From Sedimenticola sp. (GTDB lineage Bacteria > Pseudomonadota > Gammaproteobacteria > Chromatiales > Chromatiaceae), in contig JALXAM010000010.1 of NCBI GenBank assembly GCA_026992075.1, positions 1-64,000 of the forward strand: a DNA stretch of 64,000 nt, written 5' to 3'. Positions 23,191-32,264 of this stretch are shown here, in pieces. Positions within the stretch are counted from its first letter, which is position 1. Every line of letters starts with the position of its first letter. The notes beneath the pieces are model-generated. The model ran no database searches and was not told the origin of the DNA. It saw only the letters and a program-made list of their open reading frames with translations. The translations under genes and the position numbers were made by a program.

Positions 23191-23226
23191 CAGGGCGGTT
23201 GAGGTGGATCTCCGCCCTGCTTTTTT
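23191..23226 (+). terminator. Rho-independent terminator after the nosZ-cytochrome unit
   Basis: CAGGGCGG (23191-23198) pairs with CCGCCCTG (23212-23219), followed by C and six T. A second GC-rich stem (23120-23127 with 23151-23158) lies just upstream. Together they close the nosZ-cytochrome transcript. Confidence 0.85.
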
Positions 23227-23262
23227 CCCTTTTTGCTTGAGAATATTCGAATATACGGGACC

Positions 23263-23946
23263 ATGGTTGCTGTCAAGCCGTTCGTTTCGTTGCTTCTTCT
23301 CCTGATTCTTGTCCGTGCCGGGGCGGAGGAACGGGTGATACCGGAATTCGATCCTTATGACGCTGAAGACATCATGGATGTCTGTGCCGGTTGCCATGGA
23401 ATCTATGGCCAGGGTACTCCGGATGGCGAATATCCCCGTCTTGCCGGGCAGGATCCGGTCTATCTGGCGCGCCAGATCGAAGCCTTCAAGAATCGCAAGC
23501 GAATCAATATCCCCATGATCCCTTATGCCAACGACCGTGAATTGCCGCCAGAGGACGTGGAGACCATAACCGCCTACTTGGCCAGCATCGAATTACCGCG
23601 CCATCTGAGCCCGCTGGACCCCGACAAGGAGTTCGATGCTCTGGCGCGCTTGGAGGAGAGCAAGAAGGTGCTGAACATTCCACACTATCCGGGGAACCCG
23701 GAAAATGGCGAACGTTTCTATCGCAAGGAGTGCGCCAGCTGCCATGGGCGCAATGGGGAGGGAAACTGGAAGAAGCATGTCCCCATGCTCACCGGGCAAC
23801 ACACCAAGTACCTGTTGCGGCAGATCGAGTTGATTCGGAAAGGGGAGCGTTTCCACGATTCCCCGGAAGATGCCGAGCTGTTCCGGGAATACAGTGACCA
23901 GGAGATCGACGACATGCTCGCCTGGTTGTCTCGCCAGGACGACTGA
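23263..23946 (+). CDS. Periplasmic dihaem cytochrome c (c4-like)
   Basis: This 227-aa protein has a short signal peptide (about residues 1-21) and two haem-c sites, C41-AG-CH and a second CASCH in the C-terminal half. The two halves repeat each other (LAGQxxxYLxRQIExxKxxxR), as in cytochrome c4 electron carriers. ATG 23263 is preferred; the frame opens at a TTG 30 bp upstream but would lack a good signal. It lies after a strong terminator, so it needs its own promoter, which I could not identify. Probably an electron donor in the N2O-respiring chain. Confidence 0.87.
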   Translation: MVAVKPFVSLLLLLILVRAGAEERVIPEFDPYDAEDIMDVCAGCHGIYGQGTPDGEYPRLAGQDPVYLARQIEAFKNRKRINIPMIPYANDRELPPEDVETITAYLASIELPRHLSPLDPDKEFDALARLEESKKVLNIPHYPGNPENGERFYRKECASCHGRNGEGNWKKHVPMLTGQHTKYLLRQIELIRKGERFHDSPEDAELFREYSDQEIDDMLAWLSRQDD

Positions 23947-24098
23947 ACTCGGATTCTTTGCTGTTTTCTTCGGTTGGGCGCTGCGGATGGTTCACCTCGA
24001 ACGCTGAACCTCCCTGGCCATGAGGGAATTCCACGCGTCTGAGGAGGTTTCCATAGGGAGGCGCCTGGCTTGGTCTATACTGCGATGCAGCAATGAAC

Positions 24099-24112
24099 TT
24101 GATGTTTCTCAA
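24099..24112 (+). promoter_or_regulatory. FNR/DNR box with extended -10
   Basis: TTGAT-GTTT-CTCAA has one mismatch to the FNR consensus. TGT-TAGCAT (24132-24140) is an extended -10, predicting a start near 24147, exactly 41.5 bases from the box centre. It is upstream of the second dihaem cytochrome and probably drives that gene and perhaps the nosB-Y operon. Confidence 0.72.
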
Positions 24113-24208
24113 GTGAAACTGGATTTGGCAGTGTTAGCATTTCATCGTTTTCCAATGTTGTGAACGGGTGATCGACATCCGTCTTACCCAGAGTCTGGAG
24201 GATCTTCC

Positions 24209-24922
24209 ATGAAAAAACGTTCGATCGTCTCAATTACCGGTCTTGCCGCTGTCATGCTCGTGAGCGGCTCTGCCTTCGCCTGGCTGGAAAAAACCGGTGA
24301 GCGGGACGAGGCGCTGAGCCTGAAGCCCAATCGTGAAAACGGTATCGAGGTGTATGAGGTGTGTGCAGCCTGTCACCTCACCGAAGGCTGGGGCACCAAA
24401 GATGGTACTTTCCCGCAGATCGCTGGTCAGCACCAGACCGTGCTGGTCAAGCAGCTTGCAGACATTCGCGAAGGCAACCGGGACAACCCAACCATGTATC
24501 CCTTCGCCAAACCCGAATCCATCGGGGGTCCCCAGGCAATGGCCGACGTGACCCATTACATCTCCCAGCTTCCGATGAACCCGGACAATGGCAAGGGTCC
24601 TTGGGAGCCAGGCACCCCGGAATGGGAAAGGGGTAAAAAACTGTTCGAGGAAAACTGCGTGAAATGCCATGGCGAGCATGGGGAAGGGAGCGCTGAAAAG
24701 TTCTATCCCAAGATTCAGGGGCAGCACTATCTCTACATGCTGCGCCAGTTCGAATGGATTCGCGATGGTAAACGCCGCAACGCCAACCCCGAGATGGTGG
24801 AGCAGATCAAGAACTTCACCGACGAGGACATGAAACATGTGATCAACTATGTCTCCTGGATCAAGGTGCCCAAGGAGGATCTGGCGCCTTCCAAGGACTG
24901 GACCAATCCGGACTTCGACTGA
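24209..24922 (+). CDS. Periplasmic dihaem cytochrome c (c4-like)
   Basis: This 237-aa protein has a signal peptide ending near SAFA (residue 24) and two haem sites, C52-AA-CH and a C-terminal CVKCH, each followed by a FPQIAGQH- or YPKIQGQH-type segment. It is a paralogue of the preceding dihaem cytochrome. GGAGGA precedes the ATG. The promoter has a well-placed FNR-type box. Likely a periplasmic carrier between the quinol pool and NosZ or other oxidised nitrogen reductases. Confidence 0.88.
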   Translation: MKKRSIVSITGLAAVMLVSGSAFAWLEKTGERDEALSLKPNRENGIEVYEVCAACHLTEGWGTKDGTFPQIAGQHQTVLVKQLADIREGNRDNPTMYPFAKPESIGGPQAMADVTHYISQLPMNPDNGKGPWEPGTPEWERGKKLFEENCVKCHGEHGEGSAEKFYPKIQGQHYLYMLRQFEWIRDGKRRNANPEMVEQIKNFTDEDMKHVINYVSWIKVPKEDLAPSKDWTNPDFD

Positions 24923-24940
24923 ACCTATTAGTGTCCTGGT

Positions 24941-24980
24941 AACCCACCTGCCGGTGGACTGTTCCAGTGGCAGGTGGGTT
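24941..24980 (+). terminator. Strong hairpin between cytochrome and nosB
   Basis: AACCCACCTGCC (24941-24952) and GGCAGGTGGGTT (24969-24980) form a perfect 12-bp stem with a 16-base loop; no long T-tract follows. It may terminate or attenuate transcription before nosB. Confidence 0.6.
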
Positions 24981-25092
24981 GAAGTTGGGCCCTGGCTCTG
25001 CTGGGGCGTGGTGAAGGGAGAAGCGCTGGGCCGCTTCTTTCTTCGTTATGGGGTGGTGAAATCCCGACTGATCACGGGGTTTGGCCTGCCGA

Positions 25093-25106
25093 TTGAAAAC
25101 GATCAT
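25093..25106 (+). promoter_or_regulatory. Weak FNR-like site before nosB
   Basis: TTGAAAACGATCAT has two mismatches to TTGAT-N4-ATCAA and lies 63 bp before nosB. A possible own promoter for the nosB operon; weak evidence only. Confidence 0.25.
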
Positions 25107-25169
25107 GGTACTTGGTGGCTGCCGGAGTATATTGCTGCGGATACCATGTTTCCGAATCCGGGGTGAATC

Positions 25170-26411
25170 ATGTCCAAGCGAGTCATCGTCTCCAACCTGC
25201 TGATCCTGGCCAGCCTGGTGCTGCTGGTGGTGATCTATTTCGCGCCCATCTGGTGGGTGTCGCTCACTGCGCCCAACTATCCGCCCGAATCCTTCCCGGA
25301 CGGGGTGCGGATCCACTTCCACATGAATGGAGTCTTCAATGGCTGTAAGAAGGTGGCCAAGAAGGAGATCGAAGAGGAAGAGGCGCTGGATTGTGTTCAC
25401 GAGATGGATACCATCAACCACTATGTGGGGATGTATCCCATCGCTTCCGGCGGGGTGGTGGAGAAGGCCTTCTCCCCTTTCCTGCTTTCCCTCTTGGGGG
25501 TGATGCTGATCGGTTTCGCCTGCACCAAGCCCAAGATCCGGCTGGTGCTGATGGCGGTGGGTTTCGGCATCATCATCTTGTGGATGTCACTGTACTGGTT
25601 TGGCAAGGATGGATTGAAGTATCAGCCAGCCGGCTATATCCAGGCGTTGGTGACCTCTCTGGGTCAGGATCGTGGTGGGGACACCGGCAATCGGGCAGCC
25701 CAGGCGGTGATCGAGCGCATTCGCGAGTCCGTGGGTGACGAGGCGGTAGATATCGAAGAGGTCAAGAAGAAAGTTCAGGACGAAAAGGCCAAGGAACTGC
25801 TGGAGATCGCCTCTTCCCTCGCCCAGGGAGACGTGGAGGAAGGGAAGGAGACCGCCGTGAAGAACAAGAAGCTGGCCAACATCCAGCTTTTGAAAGAGGC
25901 GTTCGAAGCAGATCAGGCGAAGAAACCGGCGGACCAGCGCGAAGAGTGGACCGGGAGTGGCCAGCAGGTGCTGCGCTGGCACTATGAGAAGAGCCTGGGG
26001 CGCTACTTCAACAATCCCGCCGAGATCGAACCCATGGTACGGAAGATGACTTTGGCGGCCAACATCGTTTTCTGGGCCGTGATTGCCGCCATGCTCCTGT
26101 TGTTATGGGGCGCACGCAAGACGGGTGGACTCATCTACTGGCTGATGATCGTGGTGCCCATGCTGCTGCCGGTATTCTTCGTCATCGAATATTCGGCCTG
26201 GCTATGGTGGTACGGCCACAACCTGAACTCCATGGGTGCCTTCACCGTGAAGCCCTTCATGCCCACGGTGTTCGGCGATGGCAAGGTGGCTCAGTTCACC
26301 ACCCACTCCTATCCCTACTGGGGCTTCTTCCTGATGCTCCTTTTCTCCGCCCTGTTGGCGGTGGCTGCGCTGCTGCGGCTCAAGGAGTTCAAGGAGAAAG
26401 GTGAGGAATGA
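25170..26411 (+). CDS. nosB: NosB, membrane protein of atypical nos clusters
   Basis: This 413-aa inner-membrane protein has an N-terminal helix (about 8-29), two helices near 97-145, a large charged central region (about 165-285, rich in KK/EE) and three further helices at the end. Location between nosZ/cytochromes and nosD, with this pattern, identifies NosB, the marker gene of clade II nos clusters; its biochemical role is not established. Its last 4 bases overlap the nosD start (ATGA), so the nos genes from here on are coupled. Confidence 0.82.
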   Translation: MSKRVIVSNLLILASLVLLVVIYFAPIWWVSLTAPNYPPESFPDGVRIHFHMNGVFNGCKKVAKKEIEEEEALDCVHEMDTINHYVGMYPIASGGVVEKAFSPFLLSLLGVMLIGFACTKPKIRLVLMAVGFGIIILWMSLYWFGKDGLKYQPAGYIQALVTSLGQDRGGDTGNRAAQAVIERIRESVGDEAVDIEEVKKKVQDEKAKELLEIASSLAQGDVEEGKETAVKNKKLANIQLLKEAFEADQAKKPADQREEWTGSGQQVLRWHYEKSLGRYFNNPAEIEPMVRKMTLAANIVFWAVIAAMLLLLWGARKTGGLIYWLMIVVPMLLPVFFVIEYSAWLWWYGHNLNSMGAFTVKPFMPTVFGDGKVAQFTTHSYPYWGFFLMLLFSALLAVAALLRLKEFKEKGEE

Positions 26412-27709
26412 CCGCATGGTTGCGCCTGCTGTTCCTGCTGCTCACGTTGCTCGTGCAGTCGGTTGGAGCAGCAGGCGCCTACCCTTCGCTGCAGGAGCTG
26501 GTGGACCAGACCCCGGAGGGGGGCACCCTTTCGCTCGCTCCGGGTACCTACTCAGGGCCTGTGGTGGTGGACAAACCCATGACCATCGACGGTGGTGATC
26601 AGGTGACGGTGGATGGTGGCGGCAAAGGCACCGTGATCCTGCTCGATACCGATGGCGCCACCATCAAGAACCTTCATATCACCGGTTCCGGCGAGGCGGT
26701 GAACGACCTGGATTCCTGCGTCCAGGTACGCGGCAATTACAACGTCATCAAGGACAACGTCATGGACGACTGTCTCTTTGGCGTGGATCTGCAGCAGTCC
26801 AACAACAACATCGTGCGACGCAACCGGATCAGCTCCAAGACCGAATTCGGCTTGGGACAGCGCGGTGACTCGGTACGCTTGTGGTACAGCTTCGACAACA
26901 AGATCACGGATAACGAGATCACCAATGTGCGCGACATGGTGGTTTGGTATTCGGCCAACAACGTCATTGCCCGCAACCGCACCTCCAACAGTCGTTATTC
27001 TCTCCATTTCATGTATTCACGCTACAACCTGGTGGAGGACAACTATTATGTGAACAATGCAGTGGGCATTTTTCTCATGTACAGCGATTCGGTGGTGGTG
27101 CGCAACAATACCGTTGCCCATGCGGTAGGGCCCACCGGCATCGGCATCGGCTTCAAAGAGACCTCGGACCTCACCATCGAAAACAACAAGGTGCTCTACT
27201 GCGCCAGCGGTTTCTACATCGATGTTTCGCCCTTCCAGCCAGATACCACCAACCGCTACCGTGGCAACCTGGTGGCCTATAATGGCATCGGTATCCGCTT
27301 TCTGAACGACTGGCACGACAACCTCTTCACCCACAACCAGTTCGTGGACAATCTCACCCAGGTGGTGGTGAGCGGCGGGGGTACCGCCAACAACAACCTG
27401 TGGAAGGGCAACTACTGGAGCGATTACACGGGGTTCGACCTGAATCGCGACGGCATCGGTGACCAGCCCTACGAGCTTTATAACTATGCGGACCGTCTCT
27501 GGCAGGACGTGCCCTATGCCCAGTTCTTCAAAGGGTCACCGATCCTGGAAGTGCTGGACTTTCTTCAACGGCTGGCTCCCTTCTCACCACCGGTGTTGCT
27601 GGTGCGGGATCCCGAGCCACTGCTCCAACCTCCCGGCAAGGTGGAGGTGGCGAAGAAGGTCGAGGAAAAAGATGCCTACGACCTGCTGAGAGAGAGCCTG
27701 GAGAACTGA
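26408..27709 (+). CDS. nosD: NosD, periplasmic copper-site maturation factor
   Basis: This 433-aa protein has a signal peptide (about 1-22) and a right-handed beta-helix built from repeated NxIxxNxI coils (carbohydrate-binding/CASH repeats), e.g. NYNVIKDNV and NNNIVRRNRIS. NosD delivers or inserts copper/sulfide for the NosZ CuZ centre with NosF and NosY. ATGA overlap with nosB and 2 bp gap to nosG show one operon. Confidence 0.94.
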   Translation: MTAWLRLLFLLLTLLVQSVGAAGAYPSLQELVDQTPEGGTLSLAPGTYSGPVVVDKPMTIDGGDQVTVDGGGKGTVILLDTDGATIKNLHITGSGEAVNDLDSCVQVRGNYNVIKDNVMDDCLFGVDLQQSNNNIVRRNRISSKTEFGLGQRGDSVRLWYSFDNKITDNEITNVRDMVVWYSANNVIARNRTSNSRYSLHFMYSRYNLVEDNYYVNNAVGIFLMYSDSVVVRNNTVAHAVGPTGIGIGFKETSDLTIENNKVLYCASGFYIDVSPFQPDTTNRYRGNLVAYNGIGIRFLNDWHDNLFTHNQFVDNLTQVVVSGGGTANNNLWKGNYWSDYTGFDLNRDGIGDQPYELYNYADRLWQDVPYAQFFKGSPILEVLDFLQRLAPFSPPVLLVRDPEPLLQPPGKVEVAKKVEEKDAYDLLRESLEN

Positions 27710-27711
27710 CC

Positions 27712-28566
27712 ATGACCAAGAAACGTGGAATGACCCCCCAGCAAAGGGCCCGGCGGAAGTTTCTCAATTCCATTGCCCTCGCTGCAGGTGTCACCGGCGT
27801 CTCCTTGATGGGATTTGTGCCGGTGGCGGCGAAGAAACTGAATGAGCGGTTGCGCCCCCCGGGGGCTCTCAACGAGGATGAGTTTCTGGCTGCCTGTATC
27901 AAATGTGGTCAGTGCGTCCAGGTCTGTCCGGTGGAGGCGATCAAGCTGGCGGACCTCACCGACGGTTTTGGTGTCGGTGTGCCCCACATCGAGGCACGGG
28001 ATCAGGCCTGCGACTTTTCCTGCGATGGCCTGCAGTGTGTGCTTGCCTGTCCAACAGGGGCTCTGATTCATGAGATCGCTTTTCCCTCGCAGGTGGACAT
28101 GGGGATCGCCAAGGTGGTGGCGCCGGCCAAGTGTCTGGCAGTGCAGGGCAAGGGCTTCAAGGGGCAGGCCAGGGGGCCTGACTTCAAGGGCAAGCTGCGC
28201 TATGCGGAGATCGACCGCTGGAATCCCATCCAGGTGGCGGATCATCCTTACGACCTGGAGCTGTGCGACCTGTGCGTGCGCCAATGTCCCATCGAGATCC
28301 AGATCATCGACTGCGCCAAGGACGATGAGAAAAAGCGTGAACAGCTGGGCCTGGTGGCCAAGCGGCAGCCCGGCGAGTGCCCGCCAAAGCACGCCATCGA
28401 GTTGCGCCCTATTGAATCCAGCGATGGGACGAAACGCATGCAGCCGGTGATCCTGGAGGGCTGCGTGGGCTGCGGTGTGTGTGAAATGATCTGCCCGGTG
28501 GAGCCATCGGTGATCGTCATCGATCCAACAGAAAGCAGAGAGAAGAGTCGGGGGATGCGGGCATGA
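27712..28566 (+). CDS. nosG: NosG, NapG-like ferredoxin
   Basis: This 284-aa polyferredoxin has four cysteine groups (CIKCGQCVQVCP, CDGLQCVLACP, CDLCVRQCP, CVGCGVCEMICP), enough for four [4Fe-4S] clusters. The N-terminus reads RARRKFLNSIALAAG, a twin-arginine-like export signal. In clade II nos clusters NosG and NosH are proposed to move electrons from menaquinol toward the periplasm, in parallel with NapGH. The start follows nosD by 2 bp; the end overlaps nosH by 4 bp. Confidence 0.9.
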   Translation: MTKKRGMTPQQRARRKFLNSIALAAGVTGVSLMGFVPVAAKKLNERLRPPGALNEDEFLAACIKCGQCVQVCPVEAIKLADLTDGFGVGVPHIEARDQACDFSCDGLQCVLACPTGALIHEIAFPSQVDMGIAKVVAPAKCLAVQGKGFKGQARGPDFKGKLRYAEIDRWNPIQVADHPYDLELCDLCVRQCPIEIQIIDCAKDDEKKREQLGLVAKRQPGECPPKHAIELRPIESSDGTKRMQPVILEGCVGCGVCEMICPVEPSVIVIDPTESREKSRGMRA

Positions 28567-29540
28567 GCGGAATCCTGGAATCGTTGCGGGTGCTGCTGGG
28601 TGGAGATCCCAAGCGAGTGCCCAAGAAGGAGATGCCTGATGAGGTACGGGAGCTCCATGCGCACAAGTTCAGCGACAAGGAGCGTATCGAGGCGATCCGC
28701 ATCGAGCTGGCTCACAAGGAACAACACAAGATGCCGGAGAAGAAGCGACGCCTGCGCTGGGCGGTGCTGATCGCGGTCAACCTGTTGTTCGTGGTTTCCT
28801 ATTACCTGGATATCCAACTGCTGGAAGGGGCTCTCACCGCCTCCCGTTTCATGGGCTTCCACATGGCCGATCTCAACTCTGCACTGCAGGTGATGCTGGC
28901 CTTCAAGCATGTGGTGATCAACCTGTTGATCGGAACTGCCACGGTCTTCGTGCTCTGGTGGTTGCTGGGGGGGCGCACCTTCTGCTCCTGGGTCTGTCCC
29001 TACCATCTGGTGGCGGAATGGGCGGAGATGCTACATGAAAAACTGCGTGCCAAGGGCTGGGCCATGGACATCCAGTTCGATCGACGCTCGCGTACCTGGC
29101 TCTGGATCCTGTTCGCGGTGCTGGCTTTCGCCACCGGCTATACGGTGTACGAAACCATCTCCCCCACTGGCATCCTGAGTCGCGCGCTCATCTACGGACC
29201 GGGGGTGGCTCTGGTCTGGGTGGGATTGATCCTGCTGTTCGAGATCTTTTTCTCTCGCCGCGCCTGGTGCAGGTATGCCTGTCCCATCGGGCTCACTTAT
29301 GGCTTGGTGGGGGCCACCTCTCCCTTCACCGTGCATTACAAGCTGGAGAACTGCTACCACGAGGGCGAATGCCGCAAGGTCTGCCTGGTGCCGCACGTGC
29401 TCGACCTGACCATCAAGGGCAGGGCGCCTGCACTGGAGCTGGACGTGGGCGCGGACTGCACCCGCTGCCTGCGCTGCGTGGACGCCTGCCCCACCGGCGC
29501 GCTGACCATCAAATACAAGGGCCTGGGCGGCCTGGTGTGA
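28563..29540 (+). CDS. nosH: NosH, NapH-like membrane ferredoxin/quinol oxidase subunit
   Basis: This 325-aa membrane protein has about four helices in the middle, cytoplasmic CSWVCPYHL and CRYACPIGL loops characteristic of NapH-type quinol oxidases, and two C-terminal ferredoxin-like cysteine groups ending CTRCLRCVDACP. A 65-residue charged N-terminal extension precedes the first helix. It probably oxidises menaquinol and passes electrons to NosG. Confidence 0.9.
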   Translation: MSGILESLRVLLGGDPKRVPKKEMPDEVRELHAHKFSDKERIEAIRIELAHKEQHKMPEKKRRLRWAVLIAVNLLFVVSYYLDIQLLEGALTASRFMGFHMADLNSALQVMLAFKHVVINLLIGTATVFVLWWLLGGRTFCSWVCPYHLVAEWAEMLHEKLRAKGWAMDIQFDRRSRTWLWILFAVLAFATGYTVYETISPTGILSRALIYGPGVALVWVGLILLFEIFFSRRAWCRYACPIGLTYGLVGATSPFTVHYKLENCYHEGECRKVCLVPHVLDLTIKGRAPALELDVGADCTRCLRCVDACPTGALTIKYKGLGGLV

Positions 29541-29559
29541 TGTTGGCCAGGAGTCGCGT

Positions 29560-30426
29560 ATGAGTCTGATCCAGCTGCAGCAGGTCACCAAGCGGTTCCG
29601 CCGCCACCAAGTGCTCAAGGGTATCGACCTGGCCATCGAGCGGGGGGACCGTGTGGCCCTGGTGGGATCCAACGGGGCCGGCAAGACCACTCTCATCCGC
29701 TGTCTGCTGGGGGAGTACAACCATGGTGGAACCTTGCTCGTGGGCGGGCTGGAGCCGCGTAGCCATCGTACCGAGGTGCTGGGCCGGGTAGGGTTCGTGC
29801 CGCAGATCTCTCCGCCGTTGAAGATGCCGGTGGGTCAGCTCATCCAATTTGCCGCAGGCGTGTGTGACAGTGATCCGGAGCGGATGAAGGCGGTGGCCGG
29901 TGACCTGGGGCTGGATGCGGATGCCATCCGTCACCAGCCCTTCAACCGGCTGTCGGGGGGCATGAAACAGAAACTGCTCATCGCCATCGCGCTGGGCAGG
30001 GACTGCGAACTGCTGGTGCTGGACGAACCTGCCGCCAACCTGGATCCGGAGGCGCGGCACCGCTTTTTCGGGCTGCTCGCCGAACGCAAGGAAAAGGCGG
30101 CCATGATCATCTCCAGTCACCGGTTGGACGAAGTGGCCTCTCTGGTGAACCGGGTGGTGGAGATGGACCAGGGCCGTATCGTGCTGGACGACCAAGTGGC
30201 CGACGATGTCTCCATGACCTCGGTGCTGCGCAGCCGGGTGACCTTGGTACGGCCCAGCGAGGCCTTTGCCCGAGCCATCCGGCAATGGGGCTTCGAGGAA
30301 CGGGACGATGGGCTCGCATGGGAAGGAAAGGTGGCCGGCCCCGACCGGCTGCGTTTTCTGGGCGTCCTTTCCCGTTATGCAGCCCTGCTACGGGGCATTC
30401 ACTTGGAAGAGGCGGAGAATGGCTGA
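29560..30426 (+). CDS. nosF: NosF, ABC transporter ATPase
   Basis: This 288-aa ABC ATPase has Walker A (GSNGAGKTT), signature LSGGMKQK, Walker B (LLVLDEPAANLD) and switch histidine (ISSHRLDE). It powers the NosY permease, which with NosD matures the copper sites of NosZ. The last bases overlap nosL by 8 bp. Confidence 0.94.
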   Translation: MSLIQLQQVTKRFRRHQVLKGIDLAIERGDRVALVGSNGAGKTTLIRCLLGEYNHGGTLLVGGLEPRSHRTEVLGRVGFVPQISPPLKMPVGQLIQFAAGVCDSDPERMKAVAGDLGLDADAIRHQPFNRLSGGMKQKLLIAIALGRDCELLVLDEPAANLDPEARHRFFGLLAERKEKAAMIISSHRLDEVASLVNRVVEMDQGRIVLDDQVADDVSMTSVLRSRVTLVRPSEAFARAIRQWGFEERDDGLAWEGKVAGPDRLRFLGVLSRYAALLRGIHLEEAENG

Positions 30427-30967
30427 GCCGCTTTTCAGACTGTGGCACGGGGTGGCGGAGTGGCGCCGGGGAACCCTGTTCTCCGTGTGGCTGGGATTGA
30501 TGACACTGGCTTTGACAGGCTGTTCTCAAGGACCCGATACCGGGCCGGGAGAGGTGCGCTGGGATCGGGATATCTGTGTCCGTTGCGCCATGGCCATCAG
30601 CGACCCCATGTATTCGGCTCAGATCCGGGTACATCCCCCCGGCGGGGGTAGGAGCAAGCTGTACAAATTCGACGACATCGGTTGTGCCGTCATCTGGCTC
30701 GACCAGCAGCCGTTCAAGGAGGATCCCAGCGTGGAGATCTGGGTGAACGACTACCACACCGGAAAATGGATCGATGCGCGCAAGGCCTGGTACGTGCCGG
30801 GCAGGGTGACCCCCATGGGCTATGGCCTTGGGGCCACCATCCGCAAGGAGCCGGGTGCCATGGATTTCTCGGCAGCGCGAAGACATATCTACCAGGTGGA
30901 ACAAAGCTATCATCTCCATCGCGGCGAAACACCTGATCACTCCCACCCGGAAACCGGTTCCCAATGA
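30419..30967 (+). CDS. nosL: NosL, copper chaperone lipoprotein
   Basis: This 182-aa protein has a lipobox LTGC with the lipidated C35, then CVRCAM and MYSAQI motifs that bind copper in NosL, and the DIGCAVIWL core. It delivers Cu(I) for NosZ assembly. The frame extends upstream, but the ATG at 30419 gives the proper lipoprotein signal. ATGA-type overlap with nosY follows (4 bp). Confidence 0.93.
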   Translation: MAEPLFRLWHGVAEWRRGTLFSVWLGLMTLALTGCSQGPDTGPGEVRWDRDICVRCAMAISDPMYSAQIRVHPPGGGRSKLYKFDDIGCAVIWLDQQPFKEDPSVEIWVNDYHTGKWIDARKAWYVPGRVTPMGYGLGATIRKEPGAMDFSAARRHIYQVEQSYHLHRGETPDHSHPETGSQ

Positions 30968-31791
30968 AGCACCTGATCCTCACTGCCAGGGCAGACATCA
31001 GCGAGTCCCTGCGTTCCCGTTGGTTCTTCGTCTACTCTCTCGTCTTCGGTGGCGTGGTGGTGGCGCTCTTTCTTTCCGGCCTCACCGAGTCGCGCATCAT
31101 GGGCTTCACCGGCCTGTCCCGGCTGCTGGTGACCTATCTGCAGATCACCATGGCCATACTGCCGCTGTTCGTGCTCATCACCACGGTGCGCTCGGTGGCC
31201 GGCGACCGCGAGGCGGGGATCTTCGAGTATATGCTCTCCCTGCCGGTGAGCCTCTCCAGTTGGTTCTGGGGCAAGCTGCTGGGCCGTTTCGTGGTGGTGT
31301 TCCTGCCGGTGGTGCTGGCGATGTTCGGTGCCGTGGCCTGGGGCATGGTGAAAGGGGTGGAGATCCCCTGGGCTCAGGTGATCCTCTACACCATTTTCCT
31401 GATCTCCCTCGCCTGGTGTTTTCTTGGTATCGGAATGTTCGTCTCCAGTGTGGCCCGCTCCTCGGATGTGGCCACGGGGGCAGCTTTTCTGGTCTGGCTC
31501 TTTCTGCTGCTGTTTCTCGACCTGATACTGCTCGGTGCCCTGATCCGGGAAGGGTTGCCGCCGGAGACCATCATCGCCATCGCTCTGGCCAATCCCCTGC
31601 AGGTGTTTCGCACCGGGGCCATGCTGCTGTTCGATCCCCAACTGGTGCTGCTGGGACCGGCTGCCTATGTAATCCTGGACAACTTCGGAGAGAGGGGTTA
31701 TCTGGCCTGGACCATTCTCTATCCTCTGGTGTTGGGCACGCTGTTCGCATGGGTCGGCTATCGCATCTTTCGCCGGGGTGACCTGCCTTGA
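30964..31791 (+). CDS. nosY: NosY, ABC transporter permease
   Basis: This 275-aa inner-membrane protein has six predicted helices and the characteristic GDREAGIFEYMLSLPVS loop that contacts NosF. It forms the membrane channel of the NosFYD maturation system. Overlaps nosL at the start and the next gene at the end (both 4 bp). Confidence 0.93.
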   Translation: MKHLILTARADISESLRSRWFFVYSLVFGGVVVALFLSGLTESRIMGFTGLSRLLVTYLQITMAILPLFVLITTVRSVAGDREAGIFEYMLSLPVSLSSWFWGKLLGRFVVVFLPVVLAMFGAVAWGMVKGVEIPWAQVILYTIFLISLAWCFLGIGMFVSSVARSSDVATGAAFLVWLFLLLFLDLILLGALIREGLPPETIIAIALANPLQVFRTGAMLLFDPQLVLLGPAAYVILDNFGERGYLAWTILYPLVLGTLFAWVGYRIFRRGDLP

Positions 31792-32264
31792 CCAGAGAAT
31801 CCTCCAGCAGGTGGGTGCTGCCACTGGTGGTGCTGGTGCTGGTAGCTTCCCTGGCAGCCGGATACTGGCTTTTCCGGGACTACCTCAACCCGCCCCAGGC
31901 TGTGGAGCTGGAACCGGATGGTTGCGATCTTCAGAAGAAGGCCTGCCGCCGCAGCCTGCCGGGTGGCGGCGAGATGGTGTTCGAGATACAGCCTCGTCCC
32001 ATTCCCCTGGTGACGCCGCTGAAGCTGCGGGTGGAGGTGAAGGGCGTTCCCGTGCGACGGGTGGAGGTGGATTTCACCGGGCTCAACATGAACATGGGCT
32101 ACAACCGGCCCCGGCTCAAGGAGGTGGCACCGGGCCGTTTCGAGGCAGAGGGTTATCTGCCGGTCTGCATCCGTCAACGCATGGAATGGCAGGCCAAGGT
32201 GCTGCTGTATCTGCCGGGCAAGGTGGTGGCAGTACCCTACCGTTTCGACACCATCCGGGAGTAG
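31788..32264 (+). CDS. Small membrane-anchored protein with Met motif, nos operon
   Basis: This 158-aa protein ends the nos operon. An N-terminal helix (about 10-30) anchors a periplasmic Ig-like beta domain with two cysteines (CDLQKKAC) and a motif NMNMGYNRPRL, followed later by CIRQRMEW. The MNMG-x-N pattern resembles YtkA/FixH-like domains in copper or haem-copper assembly. Overlap with nosY by 4 bp makes a role in NosZ copper handling likely, but no family assignment is certain. GTG/TTG alternatives were not preferred because ATG/TTG overlap fits the operon; the start codon is the TTG at 31788. Confidence 0.7.
   Translation: MTRESSSRWVLPLVVLVLVASLAAGYWLFRDYLNPPQAVELEPDGCDLQKKACRRSLPGGGEMVFEIQPRPIPLVTPLKLRVEVKGVPVRRVEVDFTGLNMNMGYNRPRLKEVAPGRFEAEGYLPVCIRQRMEWQAKVLLYLPGKVVAVPYRFDTIRE

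Noticed and set aside
20330-32264. nosR or nosX in the nos cluster
   Set aside because: No gene with the NosR flavin/ferredoxin or ApbE pattern occurs; the NosB/NosGH set replaces it in clade II clusters.
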